A stretch of DNA of 64,000 nt from NCBI RefSeq assembly GCF_000091045.1, contig NC_006683.1, forward strand, positions 1 to 64,000, in the 5' to 3' direction. Shown one piece after another: positions 10,819-21,732 of this stretch. Below the pieces are notes generated by a model, which searched no databases, was not told the origin of the DNA, and was given only the letters and a program-made list of their open reading frames with translations. Every line of letters begins with the position of its first letter. Positions within the stretch are counted from its first letter, which is position 1. Position numbers and translations under genes: made by a program. This DNA comes from Cryptococcus deneoformans JEC21. Lineage: Eukaryota; Basidiomycota; Tremellomycetes; Tremellales; Cryptococcaceae.

Positions 10819-12924
10819 ATGTCCGACCCATCGCAAAGGATTTTAATCGTAGGCGCTGGGGTCTTTGGTCTCAGTACTGCTCTGTTCCTTGCTCGACGAG
10901 GTGTGTTTGGCGTATCTAAGGCGGATGAGTCTGCATGCTGACATTGTATCACTTAGGTTACAAAGACGTCACTGTCATTGATAGGATTTCATTGGAAGTC
11001 AACCAGTACCGCCCAGATGCTGGTTGTGACGGGGCTTCCGCCGATATCAACAAGGTCTTCCGAACAGGCTACGGCGTTCGCCACATGTGAGCTTTTAATG
11101 ATCACATGCCACTGTGGAGCTAATGGGCCTCAATAGGTACGAGAAGCTCGCTTTTCAAGCTCTTCCCGTTTGGCAAGAATGGAATGCGACTATCAGGAAC
11201 TCCTCTCCTGAGGAGTTGCCCACCGGTCTTACTCCTGACGATGATCTGCTCGTTCAGTGCGGGGTGATGCGTCTGGGAGAAGGCAAAGAGCTTGACGATT
11301 ACCATGCGCAATGCTTACAGGGAGCCATTGAGGAGGGACACCGGGACGACGTCTATCTCATCGTGAGTCCAAACGTCTTTTCGTAGTTACGCCTCAGTGT
11401 GCTGACGCGACCTCAGAATGATGCCCATGACTTGGCTCGAGCAGCTCAGAAGGACAAAAATTCTCCCGGGATGCATTGGGCCTCCAAGCTTCAACGTTAC
11501 GGAGTATTAATAGGGGGCAATATCCACGGTATGCTTGATATGGAAGGCGGTTTTACTCGAGCCGATAAGGTACGTTATGTAGCACGCTTCTTTTGCAAAA
11601 CATGGTTCTACATTGGCTGATTTCGTACCCTAGTCTTGTCTTTATGCCCTGCACCTTTGCAAGAAGGCCGGAGTCAAATTCATCCTTGACCAGAAAAACG
11701 GTGCATTCGACAAATTCATCCATGAAGGTAAGACTATACTGGGTGTAGTTACCAAGGATGGCAAAGAGCATCGAGCAGACAAGACCATTGTCGCTGCTGG
11801 AGGGTGGACCGCTTCTATTGTTCCAGAGGTCAGCAGTCTGCTTGAAACCACCGCCGGTTCTCTGTGTTTTATCGATATCCCGGAAAACCGTCCCGACCTT
11901 CGCAAGAAATATAGCCCTGCTGAATTCTGTGGCTGGAGCTTGAAACTAAAGGCCGACCCGGGAGATCATGAGTAAGTTCGAGTCATACGTGCTTGCTTCT
12001 CCATAAGCTGAATTTGCTTTAGGGGCTCTTACAGGTCTATGGGTGGTTTCGTAAGTTGCATGTCCTATGCCATGTTAAAGAGACTTTGCTAATGCCCCTT
12101 CTAGCCTGCAGACCCCAATGGCCGACTCAAGTTCGGCTTCCGAGCTACTAAATTTACCAATTACGAGACCCTTCCAAACGGGCAGTGAGTGACTGGCCAT
12201 TCTATCAATTCCAAATGGCGCTTACGATCATCCTTATCCTACAGGAAAATTTCCGTCCCCCGCACTGCCTTTACCGAGAAAAATATAGACAACATCCCCA
12301 AGAAGGCCTTGGATGCGATCAAGAGCAACATCATGGCCTTGTATCCCGATCTCGCCGAGTTTGGGCTGACTGGTACGAGGGTGAGTAGTTGGAACATGGT
12401 AGATCTGACGATGGCTGACATCCGGCTAGATGTGCTGGTACACAGACTCCATTGACTGCCATTTCCTTGCTGACTATGTGCCTGATACGAACGAATCCTT
12501 GTTTGTGAGTATACATCTTAAGCTGTTAATGATCGGGCCATTAACATGCTAGATAGATCGCTAGCGGAGGCTCAGGTCATGGATTCAAGTTCTTGCCCAT
12601 TTTTGGAGAGGTAAGTGCGATGTCCGACCATTTATAGATCCTGCTGATCCCTTTGCCCTTTAGAATTTCGTCAATCAACTCGAAAAGAAAGGAGATGAGT
12701 TTACCCAGTACTGGAAGTGGCGCAGCGCAATTCCCGGAGAAAGTGCCAATGGCCTTGAGGAAGGACCAGATGGTCCCAGAACTTTGGATAAGGCTGCTTT
12801 GGCTACACGGGCGGATTGGAAGTTTGATACGGATAGGATAGTTGACAAGCCTGCCACGTGCAGGGCGGATTGCAAGTTTGATACCGATGGGGTCGTTGAC
12901 AAGCTTGCGGAGTGCACTGTGTAA
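10819..12924 (+). CDS. FAD-dependent fructosyl-amino-acid / saccharopine-type oxidase
   Basis: A flavin amine oxidase that oxidises a secondary amine such as a fructosyl amino acid, sarcosine-like substrate or saccharopine. The ATG at 10819 is followed by the FAD-binding Rossmann motif ILIVGAGVFGLSTALFLARR. Later exons give VNQYRPDAGCDGASADINK, MLDMEGGFTRADK, RMCWYTDSIDCHFLADYVP (the Cys is the usual covalent flavin site) and SGGSGHGFKFLPIFGE near the C-terminus, all diagnostic for this family. Roughly ten short introns keep the frame. The C-terminus is unusual: an 18-residue unit is duplicated and the protein ends ECTV, so the peroxisomal SKL/AKL tail common in these enzymes is absent. It is divergent from the Dal5-type permease, which suggests uptake and oxidation of the same compound (inference). 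The exact substrate cannot be told from sequence. Confidence 0.88.
12808..12915 (+). repeat. 54-bp coding tandem duplication
   Basis: Two adjacent 54-bp units at 12808-12861 and 12862-12915, in frame at the end of the oxidase gene. They encode RADWKFDTDRIVDKPATC and RADCKFDTDGVVDKLAEC. Substitutions between the copies show the duplication is not brand new. Confidence 0.9.
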
Positions 12925-13998
12925 AACTGGTACCTTTGGCGGGAACATACCAAATTTGTAGAATTACATCCTCGATGAAAACATATCTGAAAAAGCAATT
13001 GTGGTTTGTAATGGAGATTTTAATGGGTGGCTGAGCAAACCATATCTGCTTAGTCGGATCTAATCACGGTTCCTAGTTTCCTTATCCGCAATTGAGAGGC
13101 ACGAATGACGTTTCGGCTTTCGTCCTTCGTTCTTTCTCTTCTCGGCTTCTGACATGTTTAGAATAATTTTAGCGCCATTTCCATCCATCTTCGCCTCTTT
13201 ATTAGCCGTCTCCTTATCTCCGTCTAAGCGACATGTCCAACCTCCACCCAATAAACGCCGCACGCTCTCTTCCCTCTCAATCCTCCGAGAATGTCGTAGC
13301 GTCCATGGACTTCCCGCCGCCTACTTACCGCATGGGCAGTCTTCATCAAATGTGCGGCCCGTCTCGGCCTCCTGAAAGGTCCAAGCACCCAAGGATTACA
13401 GCCGCCTTCTTTCCGGGCAACACGTAAGATCGCCACTGAAACCATCCTACGTTTGTCCGTCGGCTATCTGTTCTACTGCTAAGTTGCCCTGGAGCTATTA
13501 TATAGAGGGAGGAATTCGAAGTAGGAGATATTTACGTGTGGAGAGGATAAGTCTTAGCGAAAGTAGATTAAGAATTAAGGGAGAACGAATAGATGGCACA
13601 TTGGTAACGAAGTCTACCTACTTGGTATCGTCTATATACCTTTGCTATCCCGTCCGTCCAGCGGACCCGCACTACAAACAATACGAACCTACGTGCATGT
13701 CTACGTACAGCGGAATCTGTCCGTCGTCCTCGTCTCCCAACCCATCCCCCGTGATCTGTCCATCCCCTGTCAAACCGCTTGTGTAAATGGTTTAAGTCAA
13801 GCTGGCCTGATCTCTCTAAACACTTGAAACCTGCATAGATAATCGCAGATACAACACTGCACTAACTTGACACACGAAATACATGTAACCGAGTCAACCT
13901 CCGATAAATTAATGACAAGGATTATATAATTATAAATGTTCCATACCAAAAAAAAATACTATACAGACTTGCGATATGTGCTCATTTTCACCCCATGA
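12925..13998. other. Intergenic region between convergent oxidase and RDS1-like gene
   Basis: No open frame here shows a known motif. A plus-strand frame at 13233-13427 begins with ATG but encodes an uncharacteristic Pro/Ser-rich peptide and is left uncalled. The right part becomes AT-rich (13900-13960). Confidence 0.5.
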
Positions 13999-15559
13999 CT
14001 ATGAGGCCTGATAGAGGGCAGGACCAGCGACGACGTAATCGTTGATGAGCGAGAGGTTGAAGGGAGTGACATGGAGAGGGTTCGAAACGATAACGACGAA
14101 GGACGTTCCGTTGACGATCTGGTCGTTGGGGGTCTCTTCAAAGACGGTTGCGTTGGGCTGGATGGTAGTGCCGGTCATGTTGGAAGTGACGTTAAGAGGA
14201 GTGTAGGTAGTGTTCTGATACAGATGGAGTGCTCCGAGTCAGCTGCTGTTGCAACGAGTAGACGGTTGTTGAAGGCGACTTACAAGCTGTGAAATCCATC
14301 CGACATAAAGGTCGGTAGTGTTGGTAAGGTTAACCTGAGCTCCTACCTTGGTCGACTGGTTGTAAGGCCCGACGACGGATCCTGGAGCCTCCCAAGATAG
14401 CTCAACCTGCATTCCAGGGTACGAGAGTGCAGTTCGATTGTGTGTGATAGCTGGAGAGAAACAAATCATTCGTCAGGCACTCAAAAGTCATTAATACAAT
14501 GCGCAATACTAACCAGGACCTCCGCTGGGGTAAGGTTCCGATTGAAAGCCAACATCAATGCCAGAAGGTCCGTTGACGACTTCGAGGGTAGGGAAGATCT
14601 GTTGGGAAAAAGCATTAGCCTCAGGGGGAAGAAAGGACGCAAATAAGACTGCGGACCAAACACTCACGTTCCACTCAAGAGGCTTATTCTCCGAAGGGCA
14701 AGAAGTGATGTAGCGGGAGAGCAAAGTCCAGGCAAAGTTTTGAGGAACTCCAACCTCAAAGTAGACAGGCATAGGGAACAAGCCCTCGAACTGACGGAAG
14801 ATCATCCTACGTTCAAGCGTGCGTCAAGACTCTAGGGCACGGACGGAAGATCAAAGAAGGAAAGAACTTACTGTTGCCTGGCCTCGGTCGTAATGGACTG
14901 AAGGAGGAGCTGAGCAGCGGGCCTGGAGTCCAAGTGAGGAAGGAAACCATAGACTCCAGACTCTCCCCAACCTTGATTGAAAACGGTGATTGTCAGTACA
15001 CTGTTTTAAGAATGTGTTGCGAGACACGTCTACTTACGAGTGAGGCGCTGACAGAAGTCGATGTACTCGGGAACAGTCTCGAATGCCGACGAGTAGTTGT
15101 ACGTGCATTGCTTGGGAGCTCCAGAAGCACCAAGCATGTTGGAAATCAAAGTGGCGTGGCCAACCTCCTGATCGGCCATGAACTCAATGAGCGATCGCTG
15201 CTCTGCGTTGATACCATACTGCTCAAACTCAGCATCAGAGAATCGAACAAGACCGTAATGCTATCAGAGGCGAAAGATTAAGTTAGTAAACAATGTTCGA
15301 TCCTTTTTTTTTTTAAAAAAAAGGTAAGACGCCGGTTGCTTACGAAAAGATCGAGCTCAATCCACTCCTGGTGGAGAGCGAGGGCCAGTGACTGGTAGTC
15401 AAAATCTGAATCAGGAGCGTAGACGGGAGCAGGAGAATCGGCAGTGGTATTGATTCCACCCTGAGGAGGGGGGGAAGCAGTAAGATTGCCAGTTGGGGCA
15501 GCGCCAACGAGCGCCGAGGCAAGGGCAAATACAGAAGCAAGTACTGGCGCGGAAAGCAT
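13999..15559 (-). CDS. Secreted ferritin-like protein, Rds1 (stress response) type
   Basis: The ATG at 15557-15559 starts a clear signal peptide (MLSAPVLASVFALASALVGA, cut near AAPTG). The next exons carry a ferritin-like four-helix domain: ALALHQEWIELDLF, FSDAEFEQYGINAEQRSLIE, FMADQEVGHATLI, then TEARQQMIFRQFEGLFPMPV. This is the Rds1 pattern; S. pombe rds1 responds to nutrient starvation. The C-terminal third is beta-rich and full of N-glycosylation sequons (NRT, NQST, NLTNTT, NSTYT-like, NGTS). It ends LYQAS at 13999. One intron near 15304 contains a T12/A9 homopolymer. Expected location is the cell wall or outside the cell; the biochemical activity is unknown. Confidence 0.85.
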
Positions 15560-16100
15560 CTTATGAAGGGAGAAGCGGGAGTGGTGGATGGGAGCCCGAA
15601 GTAAATCTGGTTGAATATATATCGATCCTTGAAGAGAGGAGTGTCCGATGACGAGCGTTCATGGGAACCAGAGAGAGCGTCATAGCGGACGGAAATCGAT
15701 AGGTGAATTTTGGTCGAAAAATATCTTCACGCGCTCGTATGACAGTCTTGTATCCGAGTTGTATGACGTTGCTTTAGCATGTGATGGAACATGTAGTGAT
15801 CCAGTATGACGATGTTGAAGGCCATACTAGTGGCTCATTACATGAAAGTACGTAGTGAAGCGAAATGTATATTTTTTAGTGGAGATGCCGCACGGCGGAT
15901 CTTTTTATTTATTTTAGTGTTTCGCGCGATAGGGTTAATTTCTACCAGCTCTTATTTTAACCCGGTGCCTGGCTTGAGTTTGGATTCTGGATTCTCTGGA
16001 ATCATGATATGGCATGACTTACGTACGTATCACACTCCAAAAATCTTGCCCACTGGGATGATATGCCCGTCCCTAGGCTTTTTTATGGGTACTTATCTAG
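15560..16100. other. Promoter region of the RDS1-like gene
   Basis: AT-rich upstream sequence with no supported gene. A TATATATCGAT stretch lies at 15616-15626, within 60-70 bp of the start codon, and may serve as the TATA region. Confidence 0.45.
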
Positions 16101-16129
16101 CCTCTTCTAGTACGACAGGTATAAACCTC

Positions 16130-17055
16130 TACCGCAGGCGAAGCAGGGTACTTGCATTTCCTCGTCGGCCATCCCGATATCAACATCCTAACCTTCGACG
16201 CTGTGGCCCGAACCCCTTACATCCGCTCCTCCTTCCTCGCCAACATCATCTCCCACCCCCACATATTCCGTTCTCCCAAAATACCCCTCCAGCCCTCACG
16301 TCGCCCTTCCTTCCCCAACCCATGACCCCCTTCATCTGCCTACTCTCTCAAGCAACAATCTTCACAAAGCGGGGTATCCAGCACTACATCACCCTCACCC
16401 AAAGCCTAGCGTCCCTCGGTGTGGAGACATGGTTCAAACCGGAGTTTGCGAGCTGGTACACTGCACAACCTTTTACCGGAGGAGGCGCAGAAAAGGGATA
16501 GGGATATGGCCAAGCAGCAGCGGGCAAAGTTCTTGTTGAAAGTAAATAATCAGTGGAAGGAGAAATTGGAGCCGCATGAGAGATTTAGCGGGCACTTGCT
16601 GGAGGAGCCGTTTGGAGGATGTGTACCAGTGGCTGTATGCGCATTGGCAATAGGAGAAGAAGCAGGTGAGTGGTTGGTGTTTGGGGTTCATCGTTGGAGG
16701 TAAGCTAACAACATCACAGGCGAGAACTCCCTACCAACGTTCCCTCTGGAGATATCTTCGTATCCTACTTTTTGACGGGGATGCCGCTTTCGACGGGGAA
16801 CCCTTATCGACCTTTTAACTGCGAAGTCAGACTAACTGATCTATCAGGTCAAGCGCCCATCCAGCAACATGAGACCTGCCAGCACTACACCTCAACCCGG
16901 GCGGCTTTCGTGGAGTGGTATGAGGAATCAAAGGCGATTAGGATGGGGTGTGCGAGGGGGACTGTTCGGCCTGATCCAAGTGGGTTTGTAGTGGGTTGGG
17001 AAAGTGTAAAAGCCGCCCCATGTTGTTTACGGACTGGGTGGGGCAGGAGCTGAGG
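16130..17055 (+). pseudogene. Broken gene of unknown family
   Basis: Well-formed protein pieces appear in different frames but in a consistent order: GYLHFLVGHPDINILTFDAV and TPYIRSSFLANIISHPHIF (about 16150-16280), FTKRGIQHYITLTQSLASLG (16365-16420), WFKPEFASWYTA (16434-16467), LPEEAQKRDRDMAKQQRAKF (from 16472), NQWKEKLEPHERFSGHLLEE, EDVYQWLYAHWQ (16616-16652), SGDIFVSYFLTGMPLSTG (about 16744-16798), then TCQHYTSTRAAFVEWYEES. Moving between them needs at least two single-base frame changes (near 16470 and 16610) that no GT-AG intron explains. I do not recognise the family. It is either a pseudogene or a stretch with base-call errors. Confidence 0.45.
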
Positions 17056-18119
17056 ACAAGTCTTGGTGAGTGAGCTACCCAAGGACGCTCTAGAATGGCG
17101 AAACAATTATCCCATTCATCATTACTCTGAGACCCATCTAGTATCGGCTAGACAAAAGCCTACAAACGATGCCAAAGTTCGATATCGATCCTCTCTATCT
17201 CGAGTAGCCCGTTTAGAATGAGATTCCGTCTCTCAGCAAGTCTTTGTTGATCGGCAGAGTGGTCCCACATTTATTTTCCTTTGTCTTCCTCTTGAGATGT
17301 CTGCATTATAAGCTCTACATCATGTATATATGATCTATCATAGTGGGAGGCATGATGCCGTTATGCAGTGTTTGCGCGAAAGGAAGGCAAGGGCCGGGAC
17401 ACTCCCTATCCGCACCACGCGAACTGCACGTGGCTGGAATTACCTAATCAGGAAAACCCCGTGTCTAGAGGCAAACAAGACCAGGGGTGTTGTTATATGT
17501 TACATATTATGCATTCTACTCTATCCTCTCCATCCGCCCTCCATCCATCCCAGCAGCTTATTGTGAGTCCTACAGTCCTTCCTTTCTCAGTGATCCGCCC
17601 GAAGCGAACGTCTGTGCGGCTGAAGGGGAGTCACGACTCGGAAGCCAAACACGGGGCCGAGGGGAAAAACATCCCAAACAGGAAAGAACCCAAGATGGGT
17701 AATTCGCAGAGTTATATCTTATCGCTTCGCGTCCTTCAAATGTTATCCACTATCCATTCGCTATACCCGTATACTCCTTCCTGTTCGCGAGTCACAACAC
17801 AGAGGAAATCATAGGCTCACCACATCCACCCTATTCCAATTGTCATTGGCTGGCCCTACGCGGGAGCTGAAGTAGTAACTCAGATCCGAATCAGCTGAAG
17901 GTGCAACCAAACATCCAACATCTCCTATCTCCACTCCTTGCCTTGTTGTATTGCTTTAAGCATCTCATGCTGACCACGTGATAGTGCCACAAATATATCA
18001 GTAACGAGACAATCACTGTATCCAACATCCTCCAGTCTGGCGCAGGGGAACTGTAACATCTAGTTCGCTTCTGGTTTCACCTCCCCCGGAGTATCCCATC
18101 CAACCGACTCGACCAGAAA
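17056..18119. other. Upstream region of the MADS-box gene
   Basis: No supported coding sequence. It holds a CT-rich stretch at 17520-17600 and a CACGTG element at 17975-17980 about 140 bp before the ATG. Given the size of this gap, a long 5' UTR or upstream regulatory region for the next gene is likely. Confidence 0.45.
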
Positions 18120-21100
18120 ATGGAGGATTCCTATTCACCCCGCATTCGTACGCCTCATATGAATCATCTTCACCCTTCTCATCCTGCCCACCAGCATTCA
18201 CATTCGCCGAGAACTGTGTCGATAACGATGGAGGACTACATTGCGGACGATAATGATAGAGGAGATGGATTGGGTATGGGTGAAATGGGTATGGGAAGTG
18301 GTTTTGGAGAAGGAGATTTCGGAGAAGGAATGGGAATTGATATGGATTTTGCCAGTAAGTCAGGTTGCGGTTTACTTGCGGAGCGAAGCGACATGGGGAG
18401 GAGACCGTTCTTGGAACTGGTTGAGAGGCGGATGTCGCATACTCCTGTATGGCGACAAGCGAGAAACAGGTGTCGTGATGGAAGAAATTAGCAAAAAGTA
18501 CCAGCTAACTCATCTTTCACAGCGTCCGCTCTTACTCCCACTTTATCACAACACTCGCTCTCTCGCCCTCCGACTAGTCACAGTCTTGCCGATGCTCCTT
18601 CAAGCGGTGGTCTCAATTCATCCGCTTTACCTTCCAGTGGGGGGATGAGTGGCACTATGCCATCGATCGGATACGGCGCTCAGCAACATCAGCATCGGCA
18701 TCCTCAGGCGCAGCAACAACATCAACATCACGCTCATCAGTCTCAGCAGCAACAGCATCCTTCCCAACCTCATCCCACCTCCCAATCAAACCAACAAAGC
18801 CACCCACACGCGCATCATCAAGCGTATTCTCAGCCACACGCCCACACCCATACCGACCATATGCAGTCCATGCACCCTAATAGTGGAATGGACATGTTCC
18901 AGTCAGAGACGGGTTTAGAAGATGAAGACGATGAAGAAGGTATGTATCTATCTCGAATTTTATTGTGTTGGCTGAACCTTGACTTTCGGATTACAGATAC
19001 TCGAGCCAAACGTCCCCGCCCAAACACTTCCCAACCCTTCCATGCCTCCCGCGCACCTTCTCATCCTCACTCTAATTCCAATTCCCATTCTCACGACCCC
19101 GATGCGGAAAACGATAATGATAACGACAACGATGTTTCCGACAAGGACGAACCCCAACGACGTAAAATCAAGATTGAATACATACCTGACAAGTCTCGTC
19201 GACATATCACGTTTTCGAAGCGGAAGGCGGGTATCATGAAGAAGGCGTATGAGCTGTCGATTTTGACAGGAACGCAAGTGTTGTTATTGGTGGTATCTGA
19301 GACTGGGCTAGTCTACACATTCACGACGAACAAGTTGCAGCCTTTGGTGCAGAAGTCGGAGGGCAAGAATCTTATCCAAGTACGTTCTTTCATCTTTTTC
19401 CCTCTTTGTCGCAATACCTTTTATTGACATGGTCCTTTTCTTCTCCAATAGGCATGTCTCAACGCTCCTGATGGTTTCGGTCCCGACGGCGAACCTGTCG
19501 GACCCATGTCCGCTACGAAGTCGAAGAATGGTGGCTTGGCGATACGACCTCACAAGTTACCTGCTGGAGCAAGCGCGGCAATGGCGAAGAGTCAGGCCTT
19601 GTCAGCCGAGCAGAATGCCGCCCAGCTTCAAGCTCATGCCCAAACACAAGCTCAGGCGGCACAAGCCCATGCCCAAGCTCAAGCGCAGGTGCAAATGCAG
19701 GTGTCAGCCGCAGCACAGGCTCAAGCAACTGCTCAAGTTCAAGCTCACGCGGCGGCTAAAGCAGCCCAAGCCCAAAGACAACAAGCTCAGATACAATCTC
19801 ATGTCCAGAATCAGAACTCTTCTCCGAATCCGAACCAGCCTGAGCTCAGTCGTCGAGAGCAACAACTGAAATCACTCTCAGCGCTCGGTATATCCGCGAC
19901 ACCCCCTACGACTTTGTCTACTCTTCCTCCATCCTCGGCTTCGATACCTTCGTTACCTTCTTTACCTGGATCGGGCTCAATGGGTTCTGTAACGCAAGTT
20001 CCGCCTATGACTTCGTCTGGGCAAGGAGGAGGTATGGGGAGGACCCCAACGCCAAGCCAACTGCATACGCCTACAATGGGACATGGGCCACTCGGTCAAG
20101 GTATTTCAACGCCTGTTACACCTCGCGCCAACGCCAATATGGCCGCAAACTCCAACAAAAACAACTTGGCCAATGCCAACCACTCGGTATCCGTATCATC
20201 CCCCGCTAATCGACCAAAGAAGCGGCTCCCTTCCCGCCGACGTCAAGCTTCTACCTCTTCAGCAGTCGGCGAGATGGGCATAAAGTTGGAGCAAGGAATG
20301 GATATACCGCCCGTGCCGAATTTGCCTGCTGAATATGTAGGATCCGGCCAGGCGAATGGGTCGTCACCTGGTGCTAGCGGATCATCTACTGGTAAAGGCC
20401 TCAGCGGAAAAGGAAAGGCCCAAGGTTTGGGTATAGGTATTGGTGTAAGCTCCCCTAGGATCGCGAGCTCTTCCGGTGCAGCGAGCCCCAAACTGGGATC
20501 AGGGGTAGGGGTGATGACCGGCACAATTGCGCAGAGGAGAGCGGAAGCGTCCGCGGCAAGGCTGGAGAGGATGGGTGGGGAGATCGATTCAGAGATGGGC
20601 GCTCAACATAGTCAGCATGGTCATCAACATCAACAACACCAGTATCATCACCAGCAAAATTCGCCTTTATCCCCTATGTCAGTCTCGACATTCCATTATC
20701 CTCCTGAATACCGCCATCCCTCTTCTCATGCGCATAGCTACGCCCGCACTCTTCACCATTATCCTCATGCTGAGCACGGTCATCTTCAACCCCAGGCAGT
20801 CTCTGCTACCCAAGCACAAGCTCAAGCAGACGTGGAGAATGCCTACTACTACGGCACTCGTTCACCAAATTCGCAATCGCTCTCTGCAGCTGGTCTGGGC
20901 GACATGCGCCACATAAGTGACATGAACGATATGGGAGAGATGGGTGATTTGCGAGATATGAGGGAGATACGAGATATCCGCAATATGGGAGATATGGGCG
21001 ATATGGGTGACATGGGTAATCTGGGTAGTATAAGCGACATGGGTGATATGGGTGATATGGGCGATATGGGCCACTTGCGTGAGATGGATGGCATGGATAT

Positions 21101-21176
21101 GGAGATAGGAATGTTTGGCTCAGGTGAAGAGAGGGCAGGGAGGGAAGGAGGGAGGTTGATGGGTATTGGGATGTAA
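18120..21176 (+). CDS. MCM1: MADS-box transcription factor, Mcm1/SRF type
   Basis: A nuclear DNA-binding regulator of cell identity and cell-cycle genes in fungi. Four exons (18120-18354, 18523-18939, 18997-19379, 19452-21176) give exactly 920 codons, a 919-residue protein. The MADS domain lies in exon 3: RRKIKIEYIPDKSRRHITFS, then KRKAGIMKKAYELSILTGTQ and VLLLVVSETGLVYTFTT, followed by the SRF/Mcm1-type extension LIQACLNAPD. The rest is low complexity: His/Gln-rich before the MADS box, then Ala/Gln-rich, Gly/Ser-rich and a C-terminal Asp-Met-Gly tripeptide run. It is about three times the length of S. cerevisiae Mcm1 (286 residues). SRF-type rather than MEF2-type is supported by the IxYIxDxxxRxxTFSKRKxGIMKKAYELS pattern. 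All splice sites are GT-AG. Confidence 0.92.
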
Positions 21177-21732
21177 ATCGTGGTGTCGAAAGAAGAGAAC
21201 CGGGCGAACGCCACGAAGAATCGGTTGTTTCCCCTTTCGTGAGTACTTTAGGGTCCGCTCAATCTTACTCTGTTCTGCAACATCATCTAGCTAACTGGTC
21301 TCCTATGATAGCATCTTTTTGGCAAGGCTATTCTATCCGTTGGACAATAACAACTTTCTTCCTTTGCGTCTTTTTTCTTTTTTATCTTTGTGCTCTTTCT
21401 TTATATTCTCGCTATCACTTTAATGTGTTTGACTATCTCAACTTTTCGAGTTCATCTAACTGCAGTTATCAAGACAGTACCATGTAGAGGTTGTTCGAAA
21501 GAGTCCTTGGTGCGGGGAAAGTGGGAAGACAAATCAGTGTATTACTGTTCCTTATGAGTCTCATTATTTTTATATGATATGTTTGCTTAATGTGTGTGCG
21601 AAAATGAATATGCTTCTTTCTCATTTCGAACGTGACACAAATAAATCGTGATTCAGACGTAAGATTCATAGTAGTAGTGGAGATACTCGATATGATTACA
21701 TTAAATTTTTTCCATTTCAACTGTTATCTCAC
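21177..21732. other. 3' region between convergent genes
   Basis: Holds the 3' ends of the MADS-box gene (plus) and the MLP1-like gene (minus). T-rich and A-rich tracts at 21355-21400 and 21700-21720 are fitting for polyadenylation. No gene seen. Confidence 0.6.
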
